A stretch of 64,000 bases of DNA from Schaalia cardiffensis (lineage in GTDB: Bacteria; Actinomycetota; Actinomycetes; Actinomycetales; Actinomycetaceae). The notes under the pieces are model-generated. The model worked only from the letters and a program-made list of their open reading frames with translations. It had not been told where the DNA came from and searched no databases. This document shows positions 35,258 through 44,746 of the stretch, in pieces. Each line of letters begins with the position of its first letter. Position 1 is the stretch's first letter. Position numbers and translations under genes: made by a program. The stretch spans positions 124,001 through 188,000 of the forward strand of contig NZ_JAEKIA010000002.1 of assembly GCF_016405145.1 (NCBI RefSeq), in the 5' to 3' direction.

Positions 35258-36243
35258 CGATCCGCCTGGGAATCCTCGGCCTGGGCTCGATGGGCCGTCA
35301 TCACGTCCGCAACGCCCGCGCCACCGAGGGCGTCGAACTCGTTGCGCTCGCGGACTTGGCGGGCGATCGGTTCGGTGTCGCCCCTCCTCTTGAGGTCCTC
35401 CCCGGTGTTGAGGATCTGATCGCAGCCGGGATCGACGCGGCGATCGTGGCAGTGCCAACGGCTTTCCATGAGGAAGCGGCTCTCCTCCTCGCTGAAGCGG
35501 GAGTGCATACTCTCGTCGAAAAACCCCTGTCCGTGTCCGTCGAATCGGGGCGCAGGATCGCCGAGGCTTTTGAGAGAGCCGACCTTGTCGGCGCCGTCGG
35601 ATATGTGGAGCGCTGCAATCCGGCTCTGGTGGAAATGCGCCGCAGGATCGCGCAGGGCCAGCTCGGCGAGGTCTATCAGATCGTCACACGCCGCCAATCC
35701 CCCTTCCCGGCGCGCATCAGTGATGTCGGCGTCGTCAAGGACTTGGCGACCCATGACGTGGACTTGGCCTCCTGGGTTGTGGGCGCCCCCTACGAGATGA
35801 TGTTCGCACAGGTCGGCTACCGTTCGGGGCGAGTGCATGAGGACCTGCTCCTCGCCTCGGGGCGTTTTGCGAACGGAGTCCTCGTCAACCATCAGGTGAA
35901 CTGGCTGACCCCCTACAAGGACCGCACGACGATCGTCATCGGCGAGCACGGCGCCCTCGTCGCCGATACGGCAATGGGGGACCTGAGCTTTTACGAGAAC
36001 GGGTCTTCCCCACTTCAATGGGAGCAGATCGCGGCCTTTCGGGGCGTCTCCGAAGGGACCGTCACCCGCTACGCGCTCGACAAGCGCGAACCCCTCGCAG
36101 TCGAGCACGAGCATTTCAGGGATGCGATCCTCGGGCGGGGCGGTGAGCACGTGTCGATGGCCGAAGGCGTGCGAACCCTTGAAGTCCTCGAGGGCATCCT
36201 CGAATCCGCGAGGACGGGGCAAGTAATCCGCTTCAGCGAGTGA
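35254..36243 (+). CDS. Gfo/Idh/MocA oxidoreductase (WbpB/WlbA type)
   Basis: This 329-aa NAD-dependent dehydrogenase is predicted to oxidise UDP-GlcNAcA at C3, the step coupled to the aminotransferase before it. The Rossmann start is LGILGLGSMGRHHVRNAR. TLVEKPLSVSVE contains the EKP motif, and DLATHDVDLASWVVG the catalytic Asp/His region. The gene's last 11 bp overlap the end of the convergent asparagine-synthetase-like gene. Confidence 0.88.
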   Translation: MTIRLGILGLGSMGRHHVRNARATEGVELVALADLAGDRFGVAPPLEVLPGVEDLIAAGIDAAIVAVPTAFHEEAALLLAEAGVHTLVEKPLSVSVESGRRIAEAFERADLVGAVGYVERCNPALVEMRRRIAQGQLGEVYQIVTRRQSPFPARISDVGVVKDLATHDVDLASWVVGAPYEMMFAQVGYRSGRVHEDLLLASGRFANGVLVNHQVNWLTPYKDRTTIVIGEHGALVADTAMGDLSFYENGSSPLQWEQIAAFRGVSEGTVTRYALDKREPLAVEHEHFRDAILGRGGEHVSMAEGVRTLEVLEGILESARTGQVIRFSE

Positions 36244-37963
36244 GACCGGGCGCCCCCGGTGGGGGCGGGAGGATCTGAGCGTCGTTTCCCCAGCGGTTGT
36301 CGAGGAAGAGCGTTGACCACAGGCCCGTCGATGAGGCGCCGCACAGGTGGCTCCTGAACTGCTGGCTCTTCGACAGCGGAGCGCTAAAGGCTTCGAAGGC
36401 CATCGGATGATCGAGCATGGTGCGGATCGAACGAGATCTCGACAAGAGGCGCTCAGTCCTCGTTGCGCGCATCGTGGCGAGGAGCGCGCCTTTGAGCCTT
36501 GGCGGAAGCGAGTGGTCGTTCGAGGACACGTGCAGGGGCGGGGTGGGCGCTTTCGCGTATCCTTGCACCGCTGCAGCGACGAATCGCGCATACCAGGCGC
36601 GGTCCTTCGTGAAGTTCAGCCCGCCTTTGAGCCAGGTCTGCCACATGTCGAGGTCGAGCATTGGCGCCGCCCAGCTCCGCTCGTAGAACTCGTAGGCGCG
36701 CATCGAGTGGTTGATGTACTTCGCCTGGCGTTCTCGAAGATTGAACCACTCGACCCAGCTCAGAGCAGAAGCGGGCGAGCCGTCGAATCGGACCTGCTGA
36801 GCGGCCCTCAAGATCTCGCGGGAGATGAGGGGTTCTTCGTTGATGCTCCGATCTCTTCCTTGGGCACCGGCGTGGCGTGAGGCGATGAGGCGCGCGAGTT
36901 CGCCCGCCGGTGGAGCAGAGAGCACGAAGTCCTCGTCGTGCCCATTGCCGACGATCGTGTGACCGGGAAGGAGGATCGCGTCCTCGTCGATCCAGCCGCT
37001 GCGGCACAGCTCGTGCAGAGCATAGGAGTCTTGAACGTGGGGGAGGGACACTCCGCACCAATTGGCTCGGCGGAAGGCCTCTGCCTCGGGGCCCGACCAG
37101 AAGGAGCTGATCTTCTCGGGCGTGTAGTCGACGCTGACCCAGGGCAGGGCAAAGGCCTGCGCGACGCCGTGAGAAATCCCGACTTCTGGTGCTGCGGGCT
37201 TGCCGTAGGTGAAGGTCCGGATATTGGAGGCTCCCAAGCGGGTAAGCCAGGCAAGGAGGAGCCGCGAGTCGAAGCCTCCCGAGAGCGGTACGGCGAGAGT
37301 CCTCGAGCCTGCTGCATCGAGCAGACGCGTGAAGCTTTGGTCGAGGGCTTTTTCGAAAAGGGCGTGGAACTCCGCCTCCTCATCAATGAGGACTGAGGGG
37401 CGCCGGTAGTCGGCGAAGGACGAGGTCGAGGTGCTTCCATCGGGATTTAAAAGGACGAGGGAGCCCGCCTCCACGGAGGAGACGCCCTCGAGCAGGGTTC
37501 GTCTACCGAGGGTATAGCCGAAGGAGGTGAAGATCTTGGCCTGGCGTTCGTCGCGCCGAAGTCCAGGCAGGTGGGCGAGCAGGGAGTTCACATCGTCGGT
37601 GATGATCCAGCGTTGACCGTCGAAGGCGTAGAGGAGGCCGAGGGAGCGCATTCGGTCTGTTGCGAGGAGAATCGATTCTCCCAGGGAAGAGATGAGGCTC
37701 CAGTGGCCGTATGCCTCGGCAAGGGCTTGGCTGAGGGCTTGCACGGAGGGGACGATCGGGGCCCTGGAGGGGGAGGCGCTCGAGTCCTTGTGCGCGGGGT
37801 TGGTGCTCGAAAGGGGAACGGCGCGGCGAGCAAGAGAAAGCGGAGAGTCCAGGGCGCGCAGCAGGGCTTTCGCATAAGCGGGAAGCGGGGCCCACACGCG
37901 CGTCGAATGATCGGAGGAGTCGAGCCAAGCGGATGAGGAGAGGAGGAGACGAGGGACGGCCAC
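36233..37963 (-). CDS. Asparagine-synthetase-like protein lacking the glutaminase cysteine
   Basis: This 576-aa protein has an AsnB-type PP-loop ATPase domain (PLSGGFDSRLLLAWL near residues 225-240). The N-terminal ~200 residues resemble the glutamine amidotransferase fold (LATDRMRSLGLLYAFDG), but the protein starts MAVPRLLLSS, so the catalytic Cys2 is missing. The second half includes LPGHTIVGNGHDEDF. Such proteins occur in surface-polysaccharide loci, where amidation of a uronic acid or an amino-acid linkage has been suggested, but I cannot assign a reaction. The start is GTG 37963 with AAAGGAGAA 5 nt upstream. It is convergent with the wbpB-like gene and overlaps it by 11 bp. Confidence 0.78.
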   Translation of the reverse strand: MAVPRLLLSSSAWLDSSDHSTRVWAPLPAYAKALLRALDSPLSLARRAVPLSSTNPAHKDSSASPSRAPIVPSVQALSQALAEAYGHWSLISSLGESILLATDRMRSLGLLYAFDGQRWIITDDVNSLLAHLPGLRRDERQAKIFTSFGYTLGRRTLLEGVSSVEAGSLVLLNPDGSTSTSSFADYRRPSVLIDEEAEFHALFEKALDQSFTRLLDAAGSRTLAVPLSGGFDSRLLLAWLTRLGASNIRTFTYGKPAAPEVGISHGVAQAFALPWVSVDYTPEKISSFWSGPEAEAFRRANWCGVSLPHVQDSYALHELCRSGWIDEDAILLPGHTIVGNGHDEDFVLSAPPAGELARLIASRHAGAQGRDRSINEEPLISREILRAAQQVRFDGSPASALSWVEWFNLRERQAKYINHSMRAYEFYERSWAAPMLDLDMWQTWLKGGLNFTKDRAWYARFVAAAVQGYAKAPTPPLHVSSNDHSLPPRLKGALLATMRATRTERLLSRSRSIRTMLDHPMAFEAFSAPLSKSQQFRSHLCGASSTGLWSTLFLDNRWGNDAQILPPPPGAPGLTR

Positions 37964-38280
37964 GTGTTCTCCTTTCTTCGCTCAGCCGCTGCCCGAGCGA
38001 GAACGTGGACTCTCCTTGGATTCTATCGCCGAGATCGACGCCGCAGCCCTATGCGAGTAAGAGGGGGATCGGGGCGAACTCGAAGCCTAGAAGAAGGTCA
38101 TTCACAGACCCATGCGAGCAAGAGGACGATTCCCCAGAGTTTTGGCTCTTGCACATCTCTCGACGTAGATCCACGCATGCGAAAGGGGCGATGCGATCGA
38201 TGCAGCTGCCGTACAGCCTGCATGCCGCAGACCCACGTGTGCGAAGGCTCAATGCTCGAAGGATCTGATTGAATAGGCCC
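37964..38280. other. Divergent intergenic region with 61-bp array
   Basis: There is no gene between the AsnB-like gene and the flippase gene. Most of the space is a degenerate array with a 61-bp period (38046-38250). Confidence 0.7.
38046..38250 (+). repeat. Four 61-62 bp tandem units
   Basis: Units open with GCCCTATGCGAG at 38046, GACCCATGCGAG at 38107, GATCCACGCATGCGAAAGG at 38168 and GACCCACGTGTGCGAAGG at 38230. The phrase spacing is 61, 61 and 62 bp. The interiors are strongly diverged. Confidence 0.8.
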
Positions 38281-39633
38281 ATGTGGGACCCCCAAGCCGA
38301 AGACGCGCCCTGGACCGGGGTCGAGTTCGGGGCAGCGAAGGGAAAACCGCAAGCCACACGGCCCAGCTCGAAGATCTCCTCCCTCCTTTCACGAAGCCCC
38401 GTATTGCGCGCGATCCTCACACTCATGTCGGGAACCTTGAGCGCCCAAGTCATCGCCTTCGTGCTGCAAATCTTCATCGCACGCGTCTACTCGGATGTCG
38501 ACAAGGGCCTCCTCGGCGTCTACGGGTCGATCACCGCCCTCGTCATCACGCTCGCCGCAGCCCGCTACGACCTCGCGGTCGTACTGCCCAAAGACGAGGC
38601 GAGCGCGAGGAGCCTGCATAGACTCGCCTCCCGATCGATCCTCCTCGCATCGATCATCACCTCCCTCGTCCTCATCGTGATCGCCCGGCCGCTCAAAGAC
38701 GCCTACCACCACTCGGGAGAACTCGCCCTTTGGTTCTCGGCAGCGGGGATCACGGTGGCTCTCGTCGCTCAAGCCTCGAACCTGCGCTACTGGCTCACCC
38801 GAAAAGGCCGCTTCGGCGATATCGCAGTGAACAGCGTCATCAACTCCCTCGCCATCGCCGCCTCCCAGCTCTTCTTCGGCCTCGTCTTCCACGGAGGATT
38901 CAGCGCGCTCATCCTGGGAACGATGCTCGGACAACTCGTGTCCCTTCTCTTCCTCGTCTCCAAAACGAAAGACGCACGCCAAGGCACATCCGAAGACCCT
39001 CCGCTCCGCCAGGTCGCGAGGCGCTACCATCGCATGCCCCTGCTCAACGGGCCGAACGCCCTCGTCGATTCACTGCGCAACGCGGGAATCAACCTCGCGA
39101 TCGGAGCGGTCGCGATCGCGGCCCTCGGCCAATTCCAACTCGCCTGGAACATCATGCAAGTGCCCGTGGGCTTGATCGCGGGGGCCGTCGGACAAGTGTT
39201 CCTCAAGAAGCTTGCCGATACTGCGCCGGGACGGATGCGCCCTCTCGTGGCCGACACCTACCGCAGGGCCGCTCTCGCCGCCCTCATCCCCTTCGCGCTC
39301 CTCTACATTCTGGCGCCATGGCTCTTCCCCTTCGTGTTCGGGGCGCAATGGGATCAGGCCGGAGACTTCGCGAGGGCCCTGACGCCCTGGCTCTTCATGA
39401 CGGTCCTCACCTCCCCGGTCTCCAATCTCTTCGTCGTCACCGAGAAACAGCGCCGCATGCTCATCTTCGGGGTCCTCTACTGCGTAGCGCCCCTCGCATG
39501 GCTCAGCCTCTCACCCCTCGACCTGCTCGCCACGACCACGATCCTGGGACTGCTCATGGCCGCAATGCTTGCAGGACTCGTCATCATGAGCCTGATCACC
39601 GCCTCCCAATACGATACGGAGGCGCTTCAATGA
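38281..39633 (+). CDS. Wzx-like lipid-linked oligosaccharide flippase
   Basis: This 450-aa MOP-superfamily membrane protein has about 12 helices and a cytosolic N-terminus. LRAILTLMSGTLSAQVIAFV is the typical first helix of Wzx proteins, and ARRYHRMPLLNGPNALVDSL the central loop. It should flip undecaprenyl-linked glycan units across the membrane. ATG 38281 is preferred to the TTG 12 nt upstream. Its stop overlaps the next gene's ATG, so it is coupled to two glycosyltransferases. Confidence 0.9.
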   Translation: MWDPQAEDAPWTGVEFGAAKGKPQATRPSSKISSLLSRSPVLRAILTLMSGTLSAQVIAFVLQIFIARVYSDVDKGLLGVYGSITALVITLAAARYDLAVVLPKDEASARSLHRLASRSILLASIITSLVLIVIARPLKDAYHHSGELALWFSAAGITVALVAQASNLRYWLTRKGRFGDIAVNSVINSLAIAASQLFFGLVFHGGFSALILGTMLGQLVSLLFLVSKTKDARQGTSEDPPLRQVARRYHRMPLLNGPNALVDSLRNAGINLAIGAVAIAALGQFQLAWNIMQVPVGLIAGAVGQVFLKKLADTAPGRMRPLVADTYRRAALAALIPFALLYILAPWLFPFVFGAQWDQAGDFARALTPWLFMTVLTSPVSNLFVVTEKQRRMLIFGVLYCVAPLAWLSLSPLDLLATTTILGLLMAAMLAGLVIMSLITASQYDTEALQ

Positions 39634-40808
39634 GGATCCTCTTCGTCCCCTCCTGGTATCCGCGCCCCGGCGCGAAACACTCGGGCACCTTCTTCGAAGA
39701 GCAGGCCCTCATGCTCGCGCGCGCGGGACACGAAGTCGAGATCCTCGCCCTCGAAACCTCACCCCTGGGCAGGAACTGGCAGAGTGAAAACCCCCGAGTG
39801 AGCGTCGAGCACGGACTCCGGGTCGTCCGCCTGAGCCTGCCCTCCATGCCACGAGTGCTCCGCGCCCTCGAAAAGCAGATTCATCGAAGACTGATCGGGC
39901 GGGCTGCCGCTCTTTTCGAGGAAAGAGGGAAAGCGCAGATCCTTCACGCGCACACGGTCTTCCCCGGAGGTGTTGCGGGAGGGATCTTGGCCAGGCGCTG
40001 GGGGGTGCCCCTCGTCATCACCGAGCATCGCCCCTCAACCCTCGAATCCCGCGCCTTCAGATCACGCTCAGGAGCCATTGGGCAGGCCCTCGAGCAAGCC
40101 TCCCTGCTCACCACAGTCTCACAGGGATTCGCCCAAGCCCTCGCCGCCCACTATCCGGGCACGCGCTGGCTCCCCATCGAATTGCCCGTTCCTGATGCCT
40201 TCTTCAACGCCGAACGTCCCGTGGGCAAAGAAGCAGGTCCGCTGCGCTTCGCCCACGTCTCCCACATCGACGACAACAAGCGCGTCATCGAAACCTGCAG
40301 GGCATTCCTCGATGCTTTCAAGGATTCAGGCAAGGCCATCCTCAGGATCGCAGGAGGAAGCCCCGAAGCGATCGAGAGCGTGCGGGCGGCCCTCCCCAGT
40401 CCCTGTCCCTCGATCGAGTTCCTCGGACGTCTCGAACGCGCGGATATTGTGTCCCTGCTCGCCGATTCGGATGTTTTTGTGCTGGTGAGCGCCCTCGAAG
40501 CGGGCGGGACCGTGTTCTCCGAGGCGCAGGCCGCAGGAGCTCACCTGATCGCCTCCGCCACTTGGGCCGGATGCTTCGCCTTCGAAGAGGGCAACGGGGA
40601 GCTCGTCGGCGTCGACGATGCGCCCGCCCTCGTCGAGGCGATGAGGAGGATCTGCGATCCTTCGCAGTACGCGACTGCGGAGCAGATCCGTGAGCGCGCC
40701 CGCGAACGCTATTCCGAGCAGAGCTTCGTATCGCGCTGGAGCGAATTGTATGGCGCCCTAGTGGAGTCTCAGGGGCTCGAGGACTCGAAGGAGGAGAGCA
40801 GCTCGTGA
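39630..40808 (+). CDS. GT4 glycosyltransferase
   Basis: This 392-aa retaining glycosyltransferase (GT-B fold) has the acceptor-domain start MRILFVPSWYPRPGAKHSGT, HAHTVFPGGVAGGIL, and a donor domain with FLGRLERADIVSLLADSDVF and a SALEAGGTVFSEAQAAG glutamate region. It overlaps the flippase by 4 nt and the following gene by 4 nt (GTGA). Donor and acceptor are unknown. Confidence 0.9.
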   Translation: MRILFVPSWYPRPGAKHSGTFFEEQALMLARAGHEVEILALETSPLGRNWQSENPRVSVEHGLRVVRLSLPSMPRVLRALEKQIHRRLIGRAAALFEERGKAQILHAHTVFPGGVAGGILARRWGVPLVITEHRPSTLESRAFRSRSGAIGQALEQASLLTTVSQGFAQALAAHYPGTRWLPIELPVPDAFFNAERPVGKEAGPLRFAHVSHIDDNKRVIETCRAFLDAFKDSGKAILRIAGGSPEAIESVRAALPSPCPSIEFLGRLERADIVSLLADSDVFVLVSALEAGGTVFSEAQAAGAHLIASATWAGCFAFEEGNGELVGVDDAPALVEAMRRICDPSQYATAEQIRERARERYSEQSFVSRWSELYGALVESQGLEDSKEESSS

Positions 40809-41905
40809 ATCCCACGATGATCTTCCACTCGCCGATGAGGGTGCGCTCAGGCGGATCATCAGGATCTGCGATCCGCCCCTTCATGATGCGCACAGCTTTC
40901 GCACAGCTCGGCTACGAGGTGATCGAGGTGAGCGGAACGTGGCGCGAACGCGCCCAAAGCGTGCCCCTCGCGAAGCAGGCGGTAGAAGAGGGGCGAGTCG
41001 AGTTCTGCTATTCGGAGCTTGCAACAAGCCCGATCGCTATGACGGAGAAGATCAGCGAGCGCGTCGACCCTGCCCTTGATTTCGATCTTTTCGCATTCTG
41101 TCGCGCTCGCGGGGTCCCCGTCGGTGCTTTTTACCGTGACGTGTACTGGCGATTCCCCAGCTTCCTCACTCTTCGGCAATTGCCGTATCGCCTGCTCATG
41201 AGACACCACTACAAGCGCGACCTGCGAAGACTCGAAGACAGCCTTGACCTCATGTTCCTGCCCTCCCTTCGGATGGGTGAGCATATTCCGCGGATTTCGC
41301 CTGAGAAGTTCCGTGAACTCCCACCCGGCGCCCCCCTTGCGGCGAAGGGGAGAGGCACGGGCGTTGAATTGTTCTACGTCGGGGCTCTCGGCGACTTCTA
41401 CGATCTGCGTGAATGCGTCGCCGCAGTCGCGAAGACACCGGGCGCGTCAATGACCCTGTGCGTGCCTGAAAAGCAGTGGGCCCTTCTCGCTGAGGCCTAC
41501 CGCCCTTACCTGTCTCATCATGTGCGCGTCGTTCACGGCCGGGGGGCCGAGCTTGAGGCCTACTTTGAGCGGGCCACCATCGGCGTTCTCGCGATGAAAC
41601 CGATCGAATACCGCTCCTTCGCCGCGCCTGTGAAGTTCTTTGAGTACATCGGGCGCGCCCTGCCCGTCCTCGCCTCGGCGGGCACCCATGTCGCGGATCT
41701 CGTCGCCCGTGAGGGGATCGGCTGGACTCCTGAGTATTCGCGCGACTCCATTGCGAAGATTCTTCGAGAGCTTGTCGCCACCCCCTCACTCGTCGAGGAG
41801 GCGGCTTCGCGTGTGGAGGCCCTGCGCGGGGAGCACACTTGGCAGGCTCGGGCTCGTCAGGCGGCGGCGATGCTTGCCGAGGTCGATCAGCGAGGCCGAG
41901 GCTAA
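40805..41905 (+). CDS. Putative glycosyltransferase (GT-B fold)
   Basis: This 366-aa protein has a GT-B-like layout: the N-terminal SPMRVRSGGSSGSAIRPFMM, a central GVELFYVGALGDFYDLRECV, and a C-terminal donor-side segment APVKFFEYIGRALPVLASAG typical of GT4-related enzymes. The start is GTG 40805, overlapping the upstream stop. Third gene of the flippase operon. Specificity is unknown. Confidence 0.8.
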   Translation: MNPTMIFHSPMRVRSGGSSGSAIRPFMMRTAFAQLGYEVIEVSGTWRERAQSVPLAKQAVEEGRVEFCYSELATSPIAMTEKISERVDPALDFDLFAFCRARGVPVGAFYRDVYWRFPSFLTLRQLPYRLLMRHHYKRDLRRLEDSLDLMFLPSLRMGEHIPRISPEKFRELPPGAPLAAKGRGTGVELFYVGALGDFYDLRECVAAVAKTPGASMTLCVPEKQWALLAEAYRPYLSHHVRVVHGRGAELEAYFERATIGVLAMKPIEYRSFAAPVKFFEYIGRALPVLASAGTHVADLVAREGIGWTPEYSRDSIAKILRELVATPSLVEEAASRVEALRGEHTWQARARQAAAMLAEVDQRGRG

Positions 41906-42230
41906 GCGCTCTTCTACGGGCGTTTGGGCCGTGCTCTACGGGGGAGACCCAACGAGCTGTGGTCTACTGAGCCTTGGCCTGCTTGATCTAGTGGGGGAAG
42001 AGTTTGAGGCCTGGTCTGCTGAGGCCAGGGTTGGTTGCTCTAGTGGGGGAGGAGTTTGAGCCGGGGTCTGCTGAGCTCGCGCCCTGGTGTGTCTCCCTGG
42101 CCGAGTCCCCCTGCTCCTGGGAGCCTGAGCCCTCGTGTTTCTCTTAACCTGAGCCCTCGTGACTCTCCCGGGGGGCATCTTGTCCGCTTTCCCTGGTCGC
42201 GTCGTTCTGATCCTCCAAGCCCGAGTTGTC
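41906..42230. other. Convergent intergenic region with 52-bp repeats
   Basis: This is the spacer between two convergent glycosyltransferase genes. It holds a 52-bp-period array and two CCTGAGCCCTCGTG phrases near 42122 and 42149. I see no gene. Confidence 0.7.
41962..42075 (+). repeat. 52-bp tandem repeat
   Basis: GTCTRCTGAG occurs at 41962, 42014 and 42066, exactly 52 bp apart. The two full units share TCTAGTGGGGGARGAGTTTG. Confidence 0.9.
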
Positions 42231-43424
42231 TTACTTTGAGCCGATGAGTTCGGCATAATGCGCGCCGAGCTCAGCGGTAGCGCGTTTCAGGCTGCGCTCT
42301 GTTTCAACCCAGGAGCGGGCTTCTCTCCCCCTGGCGGCCCGCTCTGATTCACTCATCGACAGCAGGGAGTTGATCGAGGACACGAGGGAGTCGACCTCGT
42401 ATTCGCGGACCTTGAGATCAGCGCAGGCGGGGGAGACCATTTCTAGAGCGCCGCCTGTTTCGTTGACGATGACGGGGGTGGCGCAGGCCTGAGCCTCCAA
42501 GGAAACGAGGCCGGCCGCTTCGGCCCTCCCATTCCTCGTCCGAGTTGGCAAGACGAGGGCTGCGGCTCGGCGCATCCGTTCACGCACTCCGCGACGGTCC
42601 AGGGGTCCGAGCACCGTGATCGACGGATCGTGGGCCGAAGCCCGGCGAAGCTCCTCACGCAAGGGCCCATCGCCCACGAGGACGAGACGGTGGGGGCGTG
42701 ACACGTGCGCGTGGGCGCAGAGAAGATCGGGAAGCCCTTTCAACTCTGAGAAGGCTCCGACGAAAAGGAACTCCGGGGTCTGCCCATCCTCGAGGTCCTC
42801 TCGCCCGAGCTGGGGGTCTTCGTGCTGTCCGGCGTGTTCTGCGGAGGTGGGCACGCAGGTCGTATCTGTGTGCGGCCTCCACCACTGGGTGTCAACACCC
42901 TGATAGTGAACATGGAGTCTGTCTGCGGGAAAACCCGAACGGAGGGCGACATCAGCGAGGTGGCGTGAAACGGCGAGGAGACGATCGGAGTGCCGCGCGG
43001 CCTCCTGATTCATGGCAGTCCACGCTCTTCCTGCGCGTTCTGCAAGGCCGGAAGGGGCAGATAGCAGGGAAGACGCGTAGGCGTCCGCGCCATGCAAGGT
43101 CGTCACCATTGGGACTGTGAGACGCTTCGAGGCCCGGTGGGCTGGGATTGACCAGGTCGCCTGTTGCTGGTGGATGAGCTGCGGCTCTTGGGCGAGGAGG
43201 AGGCGCTCCATCCGAGGCACAGCCCACCACTTCAGGGCCTCCTTCATTCGGAAGGGGAGGCGACCCGGAACGGCTTCGATGATCGGGAAGGGGAGTGGGG
43301 GATCTGAGAGTTTCGCCGCTAAGCACAGGAGCGACCAGTCGATCTGCGGCATCGCGAGGGCGTGCTGAACCGCGAAATAGCTCGGCGGGATCTGCAAGGT
43401 CCCCTTCACAAGCTGCACCTTCAT
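42231..43424 (-). CDS. GT4 glycosyltransferase
   Basis: This 397-aa GT-B enzyme has TTLHGADAYASSLL in the acceptor half, HVHYQGVDTQWWRP at the domain linker, and the donor-domain run FLFVGAFSELKGLPDLLCAH and AEAAGLVSLEAQACATPVIV, where the EX7E glutamates lie. Its start overlaps the stop of the 2-epimerase by 4 nt. It is the last gene of a three-gene minus-strand operon. Confidence 0.9.
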   Translation of the reverse strand: MKVQLVKGTLQIPPSYFAVQHALAMPQIDWSLLCLAAKLSDPPLPFPIIEAVPGRLPFRMKEALKWWAVPRMERLLLAQEPQLIHQQQATWSIPAHRASKRLTVPMVTTLHGADAYASSLLSAPSGLAERAGRAWTAMNQEAARHSDRLLAVSRHLADVALRSGFPADRLHVHYQGVDTQWWRPHTDTTCVPTSAEHAGQHEDPQLGREDLEDGQTPEFLFVGAFSELKGLPDLLCAHAHVSRPHRLVLVGDGPLREELRRASAHDPSITVLGPLDRRGVRERMRRAAALVLPTRTRNGRAEAAGLVSLEAQACATPVIVNETGGALEMVSPACADLKVREYEVDSLVSSINSLLSMSESERAARGREARSWVETERSLKRATAELGAHYAELIGSK

Positions 43425-44746
43425 GAGCTCAGGCCTTGCTTCCCGGTGCCGCGAGCCTCCCCGCGAGTTTTCCCGTTGCCCCTGCTGGCCGCGCCTTGCC
43501 CACTGGGGGCATTGCGGCCGCCAGGCGTGTTCACCGTGTGATTCTCGTCCTGCGTAGAATCTGCGCTCCGTTCACAATTGGCACCCCGTCCAGAATCTGC
43601 GCCCTGCCCAGAATCTGCGCTCCGCCCAGAGTCCGCATCCTGCCCGCACACACCTCCAGGGGCGCTGTGAAGTCCCCTTCCAAAATGGCGGATCAGGCTC
43701 GAAGCGACGGCCCTCGCCGCATTCCCATCACCGTAGGGCGCGGCCTTTGTGTCAGCGGGTCGGGGACGCTGAGCCGCAGCGATGAGCTCCGCGCCCGGCT
43801 CGACGAGCACATTCCACCCGAGCTCCACAGTCTCAACCCACTCGGTTTCCGAGCGGACGGTCGTCGCAGGGACGCGCAGCAAAAACGCCTCCTTTTGCAA
43901 TCCACCCGAGTCCGTGATGATCCCCCGGGCTCGCATCGCACTCGCCACGAGCTGCGGGTAAGGCAGTGGATCATGTGAGATAAGAGAACCTCGATCAATC
44001 CTGAAACCAAAGCTTTCACATTTCGCGCGCAAACGCGGATGAGCGAGAAGAACGACCGGATGATCAATGGCCCCTAAGGAATCGAGGAGTCGCTCGAGGC
44101 GCTCGGGATCATCCGTGTTATCCGCTCGATGAATCGTCGCAAGAGAATACTCGCCCGCCTTCAAACTCAAAGACTCCATCAGCTCGAAGACCGGTCTTGA
44201 GGACACCTCATCGCGCACGCGCATCAGCACATCCGTCATGACATCGCCGACGACCTCAGTTCGATCCTCCAAGCCCTCGCGCTCGAGGTTCTTGGCCGCA
44301 AGACTCGTCGGCGCAAGAAGAAGGTCCGCCGCATGATCCGTGAGGACGCGGTTGATCTCCTCGGGCATCCGACGATTGAAAGAACGCAGTCCCGCTTCCA
44401 GATGCGCAAGAGGAATATGGAGCTTCACCGCGCACAACGCCGCCGCGAGAGTTGAATTCGTATCCCCATAAACGAGGACGCAGTCCGCTTCCAATCCGCC
44501 CAGGACATCATCGAGGGCGGTGAGCATTCGGCCGGTCTGGACGCCGTGCGATCCGGAGCCGACTCCAAGATGCACATCAGGCGGGGAGATCCCCAAATCG
44601 GAGAAGAACACATCGGAGAGCAAAGGATCGTAGTGCTGGCCGGTGTGGATGATCCTGTGATCGATTCGAGCCTCCCCAAAGGCGCGGTCGATCGGCGCGA
44701 GCTTGACGAACTGGGGTCTGGCCCCAACGACGGACACTATGCGCAT
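43421..44746 (-). CDS. Non-hydrolysing UDP-sugar 2-epimerase, WbpI type, with repetitive C-terminus
   Basis: This 441-aa epimerase inverts C2 of a UDP-N-acetylated sugar. VVGARPQFVKLAPIDRAF, IIHTGQHYD, VYGDTNSTLAAALCA and AHLEAGLRSFNRRMPEEINR are the family core. TDSGGLQKEAF followed by ETEWVETVELGWN is the form seen in WbpI, which acts on UDP-GlcNAc(3NAc)A, rather than in WecB. The last ~75 residues are a low-complexity tail with hexads such as DSGRSA, DSGQGA and DSGRGA, absent from homologues. It overlaps the upstream GT4 by 10 bp. Confidence 0.88.
   Translation of the reverse strand: MRIVSVVGARPQFVKLAPIDRAFGEARIDHRIIHTGQHYDPLLSDVFFSDLGISPPDVHLGVGSGSHGVQTGRMLTALDDVLGGLEADCVLVYGDTNSTLAAALCAVKLHIPLAHLEAGLRSFNRRMPEEINRVLTDHAADLLLAPTSLAAKNLEREGLEDRTEVVGDVMTDVLMRVRDEVSSRPVFELMESLSLKAGEYSLATIHRADNTDDPERLERLLDSLGAIDHPVVLLAHPRLRAKCESFGFRIDRGSLISHDPLPYPQLVASAMRARGIITDSGGLQKEAFLLRVPATTVRSETEWVETVELGWNVLVEPGAELIAAAQRPRPADTKAAPYGDGNAARAVASSLIRHFGRGLHSAPGGVCGQDADSGRSADSGQGADSGRGANCERSADSTQDENHTVNTPGGRNAPSGQGAASRGNGKTRGEARGTGKQGLSS
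43553..43646 (-). repeat. In-frame 18-bp tandem units in the 2-epimerase tail
   Basis: About five 18-nt units of the form CAGAATCTGCGCYCYGCC (+ strand) encode the D-S-G-x-x-A hexads. The period equals six codons, so the frame is kept. Confidence 0.85.
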
